In this document: piece by piece, positions 1 through 12,481 of the stretch
Position numbering within the stretch: position 1 is the stretch's first letter
Layout: the number at the start of each line of letters is the position of its first letter
DNA from: Saccoglossus kowalevskii
Lineage: Eukaryota; Hemichordata; Enteropneusta; Harrimaniidae
Assembly: GCF_000003605.2 (NCBI RefSeq)
Contig: NW_003109082.1
Coordinates: 204,822 to 268,821 of the forward strand
Length of the DNA: 64,000 bases
Direction of reading: 5' to 3'
Notes under the pieces: model-generated
Database searches by the model: none
Told to the model about the DNA's origin: nothing
What the model saw: only the letters and a program-made list of their open reading frames with translations
Program-made: the position numbers and the translations under genes

Positions 1-372
1 ATATATATATATAGGTACTACCGGTACATGTGGACCTCTCTCAGATTTGTTCATTTTGTGATGATATCTTCAATTCTCTAATTTTGGTGAATATTTTTGT
101 AATTTTTGGTAAAAAGTGATATTTTCGACTTCTTCTTAAAAACCAAAAGTTCAATTGCTTTGATATTACATATATAGATACTACATGTAGACCTTTCTCA
201 GATTTGTTCATTTCATGATGATATCTTCAATTCTCTAATTTTGGTGAATATTTTTGTCATTTTTGGTAGAAAGTGATATTTTCGACTTCTTGTTAAAAAC
301 TGCAAGTCCGATTGCTTTGATACTATACATATTGTTCATTTTCTAATGATGTCTTCAGTTCTTTAATTGAAA
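1..372. repeat. Dispersed ~155-bp repeat, two tandem copies
   Basis: After a short AT microsatellite, two diverged copies of a unit of about 155 bp lie head to tail (about 16-170 and 177-322). They share blocks such as CTCAGATTTGTTCATTT and GATGATATCTTCAATTCTC. Related copies occur near 4150-4335 and 32715-32965. The block ends near an AGCGGAGCTAT motif whose complement appears at 4152. No coding potential is visible. This lies in an intron of the adhesion GPCR gene. Confidence 0.75.
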
Positions 373-408
373 TGTGCATTGCTAACAGCGGAGCTATCTC
401 AGCCGATA

Positions 409-745
409 GGCTGCTTGTTTTGAAATGAGTTCCTGTCATGCTATTGGTCAGAATGTTTTGAGATGAGCTGCTGTAATGCTATTGGTCAGAATGTTTTTTG
501 AAATGAGTTCCTGTCATGCTATTGGACAGAATGTTTTTTGAGATGAGTTCCTGTCATGCTATTGATCAGAATGTTTTTTGAGATGAGTTCCTGTCATGCT
601 ATTGGTCAGAATGTTTTTGAGATGAGTTCCTGTCATGCTATTGGTCAGAATTCTGTTTTGAGATGAGTTCCTGTCATGCTATTGGTCAGAATTCTGTTTT
701 GAGATGAGTTCCTGTCATGCTATTGGTCAGAATGTTTTTTGAATA
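409..745. repeat. Minisatellite, ~38-41 bp unit, about 8 copies
   Basis: Unit core is GAGTTCCTGTCATGCTATTG followed by GTCAGAATGTTTT, repeated about eight times with one- to three-base length changes. It sits about 70 bp upstream of the first ADGRV1 exon in the window. Confidence 0.85.
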
Positions 746-814
746 AGTTACATGTAAAAACATTGTTTAAGCTGAAGGACAAGGTAGCATTAGTTTCACT
801 ATATTTTGTTTCAG

Positions 815-3800
815 AGTGATGTCAATGACTATGTAGATTGTAGTTGTAATCATTTATCCAACTATGCAGCCAGAGGTGAAACTGATAATCTAACCGGTTA
901 TAATGAATATATCTATGCATCTTGTTTTATTTGTATGGTAAGTATGCATTCATTCAATAGTCCACAAACACTGAGTCAATGCAAAACTACTGTAAAACAT
1001 GTCTTTTTCGCGAGCATGTCTTTGGTGAATTTAGCGAGAGAACTCATTCGCTAATTCAAGATGTCGCTAATGACTTTATTATAAATTCAAAATCGCCATC
1101 AAACAATGTCTTTTTCCTCCACACACACTTTGTAAACAACACACAAAAAAAAAAAAAATAATGACATGATAGATACACTTTATTGAAAAGTAAATTAACA
1201 CAAAAATAAAAAAGTATTCATTGTGGTAATTATTTCAATGAAAATAAAGAAATGAAGTGATACTGATATATTATTATGGAAATTAGTAGTACTTAGTAAT
1301 TTTTGAGTCTCAAAATAAAAGGTCAATATTCTGGATGTAACGCAGCAAAGATACCCATTTTTTCCAATCCCTGTTGAATAATTTTTTTATCATTGCGAAC
1401 GGAATCAAATTGTACTTTAATCAAATTATTTTTTGTTTTTATTGAGGTCATAACTGCATTTGTTTTGGCGTGCGACAAGTATTGTGAAAACAGGAAATCA
1501 ATAATGACAAGAGAGATTCGCTAAATCAACATTTCGCTATTACGTCATTTTACCACAATTCGCTAAAATTGCATGTCGCTTTTTCAACATGTTTTACAGT
1601 ATTTGCAAAATTGTACCTGATTGGCTACCCAACCTAACAGTCGGACCAATCAGAGAGTATCTTGTTTGTTGACAGATTCATTCAACTTATCTGCCTTGTA
1701 TATATACTTTGACTCAACTGCAAACACAAGGCAACTGGAGATAGGTGACAGTCATGTCAGCAATAATCACACTTTCTAAGACTGACTTTTAATCCCATAC
1801 TTTATTTGATGAGAAATGATTAATAGTTGCCGAGTCATCACATGCTGCACTGTGTTTGTTTGTGGGTTCTGTGATAAATACAAGCATGTAAAAAGCATTT
1901 TTCTTTAGAGGACATTTGAATGTATGCTGCGCCAAGACTGATCAGCCTGAAGTGTGGCGTAATGGTTGATCAGCATCCATGAGATTTGGGGTTACATTCC
2001 TGTGGGTTTCTATCATCTACATGAATATATATCCTCCTTATGAACCCCAACCTGTCTAGGCAGCTTTTTCTCTATAATACTGTAAAACATTGTTTGCTTG
2101 AAATAAATTTTCAATTATTTTTCGCTGATTCAATGATTATGTGAAAATAAAATACAGCGAAAACACTTTTTTTCTATATTTTACATTCAACTCCCCAAAA
2201 TCAGTGAAAATAAATTTAATACAAAACACCCAAAAAGTCTTTTCAGCAAAAATTAATTCCAGCTAAAATAAAGTGTTTTACTGTAGATGCCCGAGGAGAC
2301 TGCACACGATTGTTAGAATTCAAAATTTTGGAATTGATGGAGAGTTTGGAAACTAAACCCCCAGGGTAGTCATGACTAATTACCGTATGGTTCCTTACAA
2401 AACAGTAGTATTTTTAGCTAATCTTATTTTGTTATTGTTTTATTTTCTCAGATGGGTTTAGCACTTGCCATTCTAGCTCATCATATATGTTCCCTGGAAA
2501 CTATGTTTGCAGCTAAGCTACTCATGCATATGTGCTTTGCATGCATATCTCTACAGGTATGTACATCATTATATCATGTATTATTATACATCTGTCACCG
2601 TAATGCCATAAATTACAGCATGCCGCAATTTTGCGGCATTTTACGGGGCATTTTCATTCTACCATACTAGGAAATGCGAATTCCTAATATGGAATGATTA
2701 CACACATAAGCGTCCTCTAATAATAAAAACAAACATGGCTGCCACCAGAGTTTGACCGAACTCCACACAAAGAAGTTCACTGATTCTGTCTAAACATTTT
2801 GAATTTCGGCATTCCCATGGTGTATCCTTGGGGACGAAAAGATGTATAATAATAAGGTTATCACGAAAATACCTCAAAGTATGCACTCTACAGTACGCCA
2901 TGCATCGACCTCCACTGCACGTTGGCCGATACTCCAGCTATACTGTCTTCGTGATCACTTTGAGGTATTCTCGTAATAACCTTATATTATATAATGTTAT
3001 TTACATTATGAAATCACTATTTGGTGATTGTAAGACGTTACAGAATAAAAAACAACTTACAGTGAGAAAGTCAAGGAAATCTCATGGCCTGTTTTAATTG
3101 CTTTAATCATAAAATAAAATGATTCATAAAATGAACCAGATTCTCACAGAATTTTACAACAAGTTTCTACTAATTTGATGATATGGCTGTGTAGGTTTAT
3201 TTCATTTAAAAATTCACTAAAATATGTTGTGTTGTTTTGTATTTTCTCAGATTGTCTTTGTGATTAATGCATATGTTAGTAATCGTATATCTGCCAGTGG
3301 TTGTTCAGCGATAGCTACAGTCATGCATTATTTCTTCTTGGCACAGTTTTCATGGATGTTTGTACAGGTAAGTTTTAACATTCATCTGTATAATTATAAA
3401 TCATAATCATAAAATTTACACTACAAAGAATTGTATGGTAACAATCAGAGACAAACCCTAGCCATTTCAGTTCTTATTCAAATGAAAGATTTGTATCTCT
3501 ACAATGTGAAAGTCACTAAATTATTGTATCATTCAAAATGACTTGTTCCACAAACTTTCTTTCACTTGTGTTTATCTCATGATTTCCAATGATTACCATA
3601 TTTACTCTATTAGAAGTGTCTCTAATAGAAGTATATATAAACCAATATGTATCTTATCCTGGATTATTCAAATATAACTTATTTTGACGATAGACACCTG
3701 TCATTTATGTGTATATTAAAAGTACATGCACTACTGTAAAATCTGTATTGGAAACCATGTTACAAAATGGTACAATGCAACAGAGGGGATGCAGCTTCTA

Positions 3801-6800
3801 TTAAAGCACCAACACACATGAGAAATGGGGCATTTTTGGTTTTCAATTTATCAAAAAGAAGGGAATGGCTTCTATTAGGGATGCGGCTTCTACTACAGAT
3901 TTTACGGTACTACCGATAATGGAGCAACATAGTTGTTTACCCTTATCTATTATTGACTTTATAATTTCATGTCTTACATTTTTGTTGCAGGCCATCAATT
4001 TGTGGAAAGTTCTTGTAATGAATGATGAACACACAGAGAGATACTATGTATTATTTTTCATGTTAGGGTGGGGTAAGTTATCACTTCTTTAGTTTTTAAC
4101 CCAAACTCTACTTTTGTCACAATTCACAAATTTTAAATCCACATCATATTTTAGCTCCGCTGTCGAGCAGAGCTTATCATATGAGTGATTGACTTCTTCT
4201 TGAAAACTACAAGCCTGAATGCTTTTATACTTGGTGTATATGTACCTTGGGTAGACCTCTCTCAGATTTGTTCATTTCATGATGATATCTTCAATTCTCT
4301 AATTTTGGTGAATATTTTTGTCATTTCTCAGTAATGTTGTAATATCAGAGTTGGCACTATAAACTATTCAGGTCTATTTCAAAAGTAGGTGTGACCTACC
4401 ATGCATGTTGATATTTACGTCATCTATACAGCATTTGGATGGCTATATACCGTATTGTCTTAGCACATGTTGATATTTACGTCATCTATACAGCATTTGG
4501 ATGGCTATATACCGTATTGTCTTAGCACAACTTAACATTCAGCTAGCTTAGGTTACTTTCAACATGTATCTAAATTTTGCAAAGTAATCTGCCTAAATAT
4601 ATCTTGTATTAGTAACTTAGTATTAGCAAAAACTATGAAGAATAAGTTGAAATTATTGATGAAAAGGATACTTATTTTTATCATTGCAAGTTTTCCTGAA
4701 AGGACAAAGCTACATGTAGCTGATAGCTGGCTTAGAAGTTAACTTATGCTCAGATTTTACTGTATAACCATAGTTAATGATATACAATGTCTGTTTCATT
4801 ACTAGGTGTACCTGCCGTACTTGTTGTTATTTACGTTGTAGTACTCTATGCGGCCTTTGGATGGCCATATATGCTGGACCCAGCTGATATCAATCCTTAT
4901 AACCCTGAGGTGATCTATGGTGATGTACACCAGAATGGTGATATGTAAGCAGTTTTCCACTTTTCAGAATACAATGTGATAATAATAATGAAATAGACCG
5001 ATCTAACTTGTGTTATCACATCCTCAGAGAACTCAGCTGAGCATACTGTAAAACCATTTATTTTTACTGGCATTTAATTTTACTATTTTGATGTTGTGAG
5101 CAATTTCACTGGGTTTTAGGTTCACAAATTCAGCAGCACAACAATGAGTTCTATTGTTATTTTACATGTTCATGTGGATTTAAAATAGCAAAATTAAAAA
5201 CCAGCGCCTTATTCTGTCCACGGGATAAGGACTGATTCTCTTCACATGATTTCAACCACAGCTTGGTTCAGTTTGCATTTTCACATAAGTGAAAAGTTCA
5301 TGTGGAGAAATAGAATATAGAAGAACATTCTGATTTGTGTTTGAATATTATGAAGCCTAGGAGTCGTGGATAATTAAAATATGTTAAGAGCAAACACTTT
5401 GTTTACAGGGTGGGAGGGATGAAGGTGATTTCACTGAGTTTTTCAACCACCCGACTTTCTCGCCCAAATTTTTCTGCCCTTTTTTCTCATATTCTTCAAT
5501 ATTTCTAGTAATGAATCCTAATTTTGGAGCCAACAGTCAAAATTTGAGTCAATTTTCAGTTTTTACTCAACAAATTTGGCTGTTTTTGTCCCAAGGAAAG
5601 TGCAGGCTATAAACAGGACTATTTTGTGAATTTCTGCTAAAAAGAGGGAGCTGGTGGTGAAAAGTTTAATGTTTGTATCATCTTTTTTAACTTTGCAAAC
5701 TTTTGTTTAGAAAAAGGGGTGGAATATTAAAAAATTAGTTTTGGTGTGTGTATGTTTTAACTATCAGTGACTGTTTAGATACAAACTCATTGGTGAAGGG
5801 TACGAAATTGGCAATGTCATAACAGCTGGAATGTAGAAAATAGAGAAATTCTGACAATCACTGACACAATTATGAATACAGTACCGGTAATCAGTTTGAT
5901 TCGCATCAGTGAAAATCTTCTGCTTTCGACTGTTTCCATGGTAACACCTTCCATACTCGCATGCATCATCAATTTCTTGATGAGCTAGAGTTTGTATGTG
6001 TTTCTTCGTACTCATCCTGATCTATTAGTAGGAACACGTAATTTACGCATCAGTTGTGTTGTCTTTCTTTCCAGATGTTTCATCCCAAATGCTTATGCAT
6101 CGCTGGCTGGAGTCATAGCACCAACTTTCATGTTCCTTTTCTTTGTGGCCGTTGTGTTCATGCAAGCATACCAGGTTACACCGCAATGGAAGCAGTATGA
6201 CGATGTGTATGTCGGTAGATATAATACAGCAGGTATGTAGAAAATATCACATACACAATATACCCAAGCGACATTTGCTGCCTTAACTAATGAACTCTAA
6301 TTTATGTGGTGTCTAGTGTAACATGCAGTGTTTGTTCCTCTATCCATATTGATATGATAACAGTATCTTGACATATTACAAAAACTGTTTCTGATGACAG
6401 CTCATGTATCACCTCCTATCATACTTTAGGGGTTATTTGCAGCAAACAATTAGGAATATGCACATAATTAGAATATTCACTGGCTGTTTTAAAGTAAACA
6501 AGAGGACATCTCACTGACTCCACTTTTAACATGTTTTTTTTTTTGTGTGAAAACAAGTCAAATTTTAAGTCAAGTTGGAACATCACTTTCATTGTCAATA
6601 TATCCACAATGATCACATATGTTACTACAAAGTAATCATCACTGGGAAAGTAGCAGAAATGTGAAGTTATCATTAGTGTTACGCTTTAGGTGCCTTTGAT
6701 AATAATAACCAGGTTAAAAAAATAGCAAGGGGTCAAATGATATTATTAAGTGTTAATAGAATATCACAAAATATTGCTGTCACTAAATCCATTCATGTTG

Positions 6801-9136
6801 TTTATAGTGCATATCACATTTAATGTTTATTTCAGAGGTCCGAATCTTACTGTTCTTCTGGTTTATAATTTTTATGACGTGGATATGGGGTGGACTGCAC
6901 ATGGCATTAGGTGAACTTTGGGCACTTATTCTGTTTTGCATATTCAATATTATTCAGGTAAGTTTTATTCCAATTTTGAAAAATTAATGATCAATTCTTG
7001 ACAAACCATCACTCTATTTGATCCAAGATGTCAAATCGGGAAATTGGTGTGTTGCTTTGTAAGGGATCATATTCAAATCTGACCAATCAGTATGTTGCTT
7101 TCTGAGTGGTCATATTCAAATCTGACCAATCAGTATGTTGCTTTTTGAGTGGTCATATTCAAATCTGACCAATCAGTATGTTGCTTTCTGAGTGGTCATA
7201 TTCAAATCTGACCAATCAGTATGTTGCTTTCTGAGTGATCATATTCAAATCTGACCAATCAGTATGTTGCTTTTTGAGTGGTCATATTCAAATCTGACCA
7301 ATCAGTATGTTGCTTTTTGAGTGGTCATATTCAAATCTGACCAATCAGTATGTTGCTTTCTGAGTGGTCATATTCAAATCTGACCAATCAGTATGTTGCT
7401 TTTTGAGTGGTCATATTCAAATCTGACCAATCAGTATGTTGCTTTCTGAGTGGTCATATTCAAATCTGACCAATCAGTATGTTGCTTTCTGAGTGATCAT
7501 ATTCAAATCTGACCAATCAGTATGTTGCTTTTTGAGTGGTCATATTCAAATCTGACCAATCAGTATGTTGCTTTTTGAGTGGTCATATTCAAATCTGACC
7601 AATCAGTATGTTGCTTTCTGAGTGGTCATATTCAAATCTAAACAATCAGTATGCTGCTTTCTGAGTGGTCATATTCAAATTTGGCCCATCAAGGTGTTGC
7701 TTTCTGAGATTAATATAACATAATTCTTATTGGTAATGGAAATTGTGTGTGCATGTTTGACTTTTCTATTCCTTCTGCAGTATTCTGAAACAATTTCTTT
7801 CAATTTGTATTCACTTATCAGGGATTATATGCATTTATTGTGTATACCATTTTACGAAATCAACTTTGTCGACCGGCAAAAGGGCAGTATTCTTTAAATA
7901 ACACGATAGCAGAGTCTGTGCAGATGGAGAATCAGAATTACACTCACAGCAGATCTGTCACCAGCACTGTTGAAAAAGGTTCTAAAGGAACGCTTGGAGT
8001 GGTGCCTGTCCCGTTGACAGTTCCAAATACAGAGGTAGGTTTTCACTAAATTTGGAGTAATATATATATATATGAGATTTGAGGGATATCTGAATAATGT
8101 ACAAGGTTTCCATAGTTTCATTGTAGTCATTTTTATGTTACTATAAACTTTTTCAGCTATAAATGGTTGCTATTTGATGATTTTAAAGTGTTAGTCCTAT
8201 GCAACATATATAAAGCATGCAAAGTACTTTGTTTGTTTACACAAGGTTTGAAATACATGCTGCACCATAAAAGTAGTCACAGAGATGACTTTTTCGCTGT
8301 GACTCCTTTGTCTTATTGATTCTAGTGCTACAAAACTTGATTACTGTAAAAGAACTTTCCTTTCACTTTAAATTAATTTTTACTGAAGAGATGAATCGGA
8401 AAATGAGTCCAGTGATATACCTTCTTCTCTATATGTTGCATTCAACTCAGTAAACTCAAAATAAGCTTAAAGCAGGAGGGTGGTCACCTGCGCACCTCCG
8501 GGAATTGAGTCCCAAGCGATGATAACAACACACGCTATAACACAAAGGCTCATTGGTGGACGCTTGTTTGTAAACAATGACACGTGATGGCTATCTGGCG
8601 CATGCGCAGGTGTCATCTCCCACCGCTTTAATGAAACAGAAATTTGCAAAAATTTGTTACGTAAAAAAACATAGCAATTTTATTGTTATTGTAGTTATTT
8701 TACCTTTTTGAAATTAATGTATTCTTCTCTGTTTGCCCAATGTTGGAAATTATTCATATCTTGTGTGTTTTTATTGCAGATAAACAATTGGGAAAAGGCT
8801 TCAGGTACACACAGTCGTCATAGCGACATCTATGCCGGTAAACAGCCATCTTCACACACCAGTAATATCTATGCTCCTATGCCATATGCAAACAACCTAG
8901 CACCTCAAGATGAACCTGACTCACAAGAATTTGATGACTTAATCTTTGCACTGAAGACAGGGACAACTTATAGTCCAAGTGAGGATGATGGCCTGTCAGA
9001 GCGTGCACGGTCGTCTCATTTAGGAGATGTCACCGATGGAACACGAAGTACTGAGCAACTGGTACAAGACATGTCAGGAGATGCAGACGATCATTATGAA
9101 CTAAGAAGAATATCTATTGCAGACACCCATCTTTAA
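815..9136 (+). CDS. ADGRV1: Adhesion G-protein-coupled receptor V1 (VLGR1/GPR98), C-terminal part
   Basis: Nine exons: 815-937, 2452-2556, 3251-3367, 3991-4072, 4806-4944, 6075-6232, 6836-6957, 7822-8034, 8780-9136. All have GT/AG borders and phases agree, giving 471 residues to the stop; the gene's 5' part lies left of the window. The first exon carries the GPS motif (CSCNHLS, autoproteolysis at HL/S) and starts TM1. Later exons give TM2-TM7, with [15 protein letters not shown] at TM4, [13 protein letters not shown] after TM5 and [14 protein letters not shown] at TM6. The cytoplasmic tail has [13 protein letters not shown] and ends [10 protein letters not shown]. These match vertebrate ADGRV1 as I recall it, including the DTHL ligand that binds whirlin/harmonin PDZ domains in the stereocilia ankle-link and photoreceptor complex (established for vertebrates). 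The giant Calx-beta ectodomain is outside the window. Candidate AATAAA sites lie near 9768 and 10960. Confidence 0.96.
988..1601. mobile_element. MITE-like element with TACTGTAAAACATG termini
   Basis: Left end TACTGTAAAACATGTC and right end CATGTTTTACAGTA are inverted repeats. Both ends continue inward with TTCGCTAA / TTAGCGA motifs. Length is 614 bp and no transposase ORF is visible, so it is non-autonomous. It lies in an ADGRV1 intron. Termini are shared with the other TACTGTAAAA elements in this window. Confidence 0.75.
2078..2285. mobile_element. MITE, TACTGTAAAA/TTTTCGCTG family
   Basis: A palindromic element of about 208 bp with inverted TTTTCGCTGA / TCAGCAAAAA motifs and alternating GAAAATAAA tracts. 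It is in an ADGRV1 intron, is non-coding, and its terminal repeat is slightly diverged on the right. Confidence 0.75.
3732..3909. mobile_element. MITE, TACTGTAAAATCTGTATT family
   Basis: Left TACTGTAAAATCTGTATTGG and right ACAGATTTTACGGTA are inverted. The interior carries GGATGCAGCTTCTATTA and GGATGCGGCTTCTACTA. A second, inverted copy of the same family is at 26866-27050. Apparent TA flanks. In an ADGRV1 intron just before the TM4 exon. Confidence 0.75.
4150..4335. repeat. Copy of the dispersed ~155-bp repeat
   Basis: Shares CTCTCAGATTTGTTCATTT and GATGATATCTTCAATTCTC with the copies at 1-322. It begins with AGCTCCGCTGTCGAGCAGAGC, a short imperfect palindrome. Intronic. Confidence 0.7.
4389..4527 (+). 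pseudogene. Decayed duplicate of the ADGRV1 TM4-TM5 exon, partly re-duplicated
   Basis: TAGGTGTGACCTACC at 4386 mirrors the acceptor and start of the real exon at 4806 (TAGGTGTACCTGCC). The following TGTTGATATTTACG and CATTTGGATGGCTATATA match exon stretches TGTTGTTATTTACG and CCTTTGGATGGCCATATA. One extra base early in the copy shifts the frame and a six-base gap is needed further on, so it is not a usable exon. The part from 4404 is repeated exactly 62 bp later (4466), and 62 is not a multiple of three. I see no copy of the real exon's 3' half. Confidence 0.7.
5044..5205. mobile_element. Partial MITE with a TACTGTAAAA end
   Basis: Starts TACTGTAAAACCATTTATTT and has inverted internal motifs (TTAATTTTACTATTTTGATG versus ATAGCAAAATTAAAAACC). 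The right TACAGTA terminus is not visible, so it is probably truncated. Intronic. Confidence 0.5.
7047..7706. repeat. 43-bp minisatellite, ~15 copies, in the last-but-one ADGRV1 intron
   Basis: Unit of 43 bp containing CTGACCAATCAGTATGTTGC and GAGTGGTCATATTCAAAT. Most copies differ only at a C/T in TTTCTGAG/TTTTTGAG and G/A in GTGGTC/GTGATC; end copies are more diverged. Each unit includes CCAAT, and the inverse ATTGG is on the other strand. It lies between the TM6 and TM7 exons. Confidence 0.95.
8467..8631. mobile_element. TTAA-flanked MITE, CACCTGCGCA family
   Basis: TTAA at both ends; ends are TTAAAGCAGGAGGG and CCCACCGCTTTAA. Inner inverted blocks CACCTGCGCA / TGCGCAGGTG. Interior carries GGAATTGAGTCCCAAGCG and TTGTTTGTAAACAATGACAC. 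Sister copies: 47080-47245, 58565-58716 (opposite orientation) and a fragment at 17420-17531. Inserted in the last ADGRV1 intron. Confidence 0.85.
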
Positions 9137-11160
9137 CCAAGAACCCCTCAAATGTAATAGTTTAGTCCAGAGTTTTGTATTGTATATATAGAACATGGAC
9201 TTGCCCACTCAACAGGTGGGTGAGGCTTGTTCTTATTTTTGTATGAATTTTTTGATATTTTGTACAGAAGATGTTTTAACACTGCAATATCGAGCAATAA
9301 TTTTTTTACGGGGATGAGAAAGTATAGTACTGTTTCTGAGACATATCAAGTACGAGAATCTGAAATCTTTTCAAATGCTTTGTACAAATAATTATAATAA
9401 TGTTGACACTAACAACCTGAACTTTATTATTAAGTTTCTGGTTGTTTTTTCGTTGTTTTTGGACATGTTTTTAAATTAATATCTGGAATTTTGTTTTTTT
9501 TGATAGTATTTTTGTCAGGATGTGTGTTACACAGATTTGTTCAGTGCGCCTTCTGCAGTCTTTGCTCTGGCTGTCACTAGAGGGTGCATTACTCTCTAAT
9601 TGTGAGATTATTTCAAAGAATATTCTGGTTCATTACATTTATAGTGCGACAATTGGATAAGTGTTTACATAAATAATTATCGTGGCTACTCATTGATTTT
9701 TTTTATTTTCAATGTCTTCTAAAAGCTGTTCTTCCATTACTGTATCATTTTTACTTGAATGTCTAAAAATAAAAACAAAGAGTTGTCATTCTCTGTTGTG
9801 GCTGTGATGTGCCAGTTTAAGATGGTATGCAGTGTATATATGCAAAGTGAAAACTAATTTATATGGGTTTTATAAATTCTAATATAATTAACTTATAAAT
9901 GTAAGAATAACATTCATGGTTACAGAAAAAATATCCCTCCATTTTAAGATTATTTATCCAGTGCAAGACGAACAATTTTGAGTCGTTTTGTCACAAAATG
10001 GTGTTTTTTAGACAGGATTAATTTAATGTGTTTCATATTTTATGGTTGTAGGCTGCTACAGAAAATGTTGACACTCAAGACATAATTTTAACCAGGGATA
10101 ATTAGTTAAAAAGGGTTTCACATCTAGTGTCCAACCATGATCTATCTATATATTATGCTTTATCATTTATTCCAAAAAAACAAAAAATCTTTAAAAAACC
10201 AAATCATAACAAGGATCAAAGGCGGTGAGTGATTGTGGTGTTTATCATACTTTGATTACTTGCATTGTACTGGAAGACTTGTACATCATACCAGACGGAT
10301 ATGGAGCAAAGAATGATTTGTAATACAATTGAGAACAGCCATTTATTAGTGTGTCAGTAGTACTGTATGTAGCGTCTATTTGAAACTTACAAGCAGTGTT
10401 ACTCAATTATAAGAAGTTTGTTTGCAGGGATGACATAATTTAATGCACAAATATTATAGATATGTTTTTTTGTGACAAAACAATGCTTTTATGAAATTAA
10501 TTCTTATTTTTATGAATCCTGATAAAAAATATGCAGTTTGTGTGAATGTGCATGCACTTTTTAAACAAGTTACTTTGAAATGCTTCGAAATTGAGTGTTT
10601 TGTGAATGTCTTATTTTATTTATTTATTGCTGTGAGCTGTTTTATAACTTTCGGGTCAAAAATCTTTGGGGGTGGACGAGTGTAGTAGTTATTATAGGGG
10701 GGATGTTATTTTGCTAATTTTTTAATGCAAACTTTTTGTCATGTACTTCCAAATTGTTATTCATTCGCTTCATTCCCCTATCAACAGAAAACTATCGTGA
10801 AATGTACAAACCAGAGTTGTGAGTTCATATATATATAGTTATACAAGTATGGGTCTACGAAGGTTATTTGTGTATATATTTTGGGACAATTTTTAAATCA
10901 TAATGGTAATCAGTCTGAAGATAAAAATGTAATTTTTACATGTTCACAAAAATTGAAAATAAAATGAGCATTTGTAATATAAAATTATACATATGTACTG
11001 TGTCTGTGTCTGTGTCCTGCACCTTATCACCACCATAACCTGTCACCATTCAGAACGTAGACACCAATACGATTGCAATCGGTATCGATGAATGTTGTAT
11101 TCCTTGATGATACATAATTGTAGTGTTTGATGTTATGTAAATAAATTTGGCATACAATTA
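9137..11160 (+). other. Probable ADGRV1 3' UTR and downstream AT-rich DNA
   Basis: No splice-compatible coding sequence was found after the ADGRV1 stop. Candidate polyadenylation hexamers AATAAA lie near 9768, 10960 and 11143, so the true 3' end is undecided. Short ORFs here are AT-rich and look random. Confidence 0.5.
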
Positions 11161-11298
11161 GTACTAGGATTTTTGAGTTGTAAATTGGGTTTTTCGTTTT
11201 GTTACAGTGGAATATACAGGTTTACTGGATCTTATATCATCGTGTTGACTGTATGCTGATTAGAAATATTACATAGACAGAACAGGGGTTTTAGATAC

Positions 11299-11711
11299 AC
11301 GCAGATTATCATACAATTTATTACCCTGTGATTCTAGTAAGACGAGATACGTGTAGGTTATCATACAATTTATTACCCTGTGATTCTAGTAAGACGAGAT
11401 ACGTGTAGGTTATCATACAATTTATTACCCTGTAATTCTAGTAAGACGTGATACGTGTAGGTTATCATACAATTTATTACCACGTGATTCTAGTAAGACG
11501 AGATGCGTGTAGGTTATCATACAATTTATTGCCATGTGATTCTAGTAAGACGAGATACGTGTAGGTTATCATACAATTTATTACCACGTGATTCTAGTAA
11601 GACGAGATACGTGTAGGTTATCATACAATTTATTACCACGTGATTCTAGTAAGACGAGATACGTGTAGGTTATCATACAATTTATTACCATGTGATTCTA
11701 GTATAAAGACG
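11299..11711. repeat. 52-bp minisatellite, 8 copies
   Basis: GGTTATCATACAATTTATT recurs at 11356, 11408, 11460, 11512, 11564, 11616 and 11668, with a diverged first copy near 11304. The spacing is exactly 52 bp. Each unit ends TTCTAGTAAGACGAGATAC. Copies differ at ACCCTG/ACCACG/ACCATG. Confidence 0.95.
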
Positions 11712-11918
11712 GGATACACAAACAATGCAATTTTGGTTTTTAAATTACTTTATTACATTTTATATCACATTATAAATGTGTTCTGTTTTTACGGTTGTGG
11801 CATAGATATTTTTCTTTTTATTAACTTTGATGAAAATTATGTGTTCATTAGAGTTAGGTGTAAATGAATACATCACGTATTACGGAATAATTGAAACGTA
11901 GACATGTTCATTTACGTA

Positions 11919-11975
11919 CCTACGGACGCACACGCACGCGCACGTCCGAACGCACGCACACACACGCACGCAATC
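11919..11975. repeat. CA/CG-rich simple sequence
   Basis: Alternating purine-pyrimidine run of CACG and CACA units, a potential Z-DNA-forming tract about 700 bp upstream of the dynein light chain ORF. No other content seen between 11712 and 12190. Confidence 0.7.
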
Positions 11976-12467
11976 AGGCACACGTGATGTATACATACAA
12001 TGTATAAATATGCTAATATATGTTTCCACGAAATAGTGAAAATGCGTGCTTCGAGGTTCGTTTTATATTTACCACTACACTGTATTTATATAAACAAAAA
12101 AGTATGAGTGTGTATTGTTGTCCGGGTGCATTGGATCCACTTTTCCTCTGTAATTAGCCAAACACACCCAGTTTGATCTCGTAGAATTAGGGTGTGTTCC
12201 CAATAATATCGGGGTTAGGAGATATGATGAACTGCAGAGAACGCCTTTGTACGCCGGAAACCTGCTCAGAAAGAAGCCATGCACACAACGCAAAGATCCA
12301 TGCCCAAATGCCAATAACGACAACAATGCAAGTTTCTCTGGCATTTTCTTTACACATCACTAACAAAAGAACGGAATCAACTGGATTTGTTTACAAGTCT
12401 GTACCAATGACATCAACGCTTTCTTGCCTGGAGGAGAATTATTTAAGACAAGTCTGGGCGTTTTCTG

Positions 12468-12481
12468 AGCTCCATGGCAAC
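12468..12481 (+). promoter_or_regulatory. Candidate RFX X-box upstream of the Tctex-type light chain
   Basis: AGCTCCATGGCAAC lies about 185 bp before the start codon. It matches the palindromic X-box GTTGCCATGGCAAC at 11 of 14 positions and has an intact GGCAAC half-site. RFX factors drive ciliary genes across animals (established). Function here is inferred. Confidence 0.4.
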
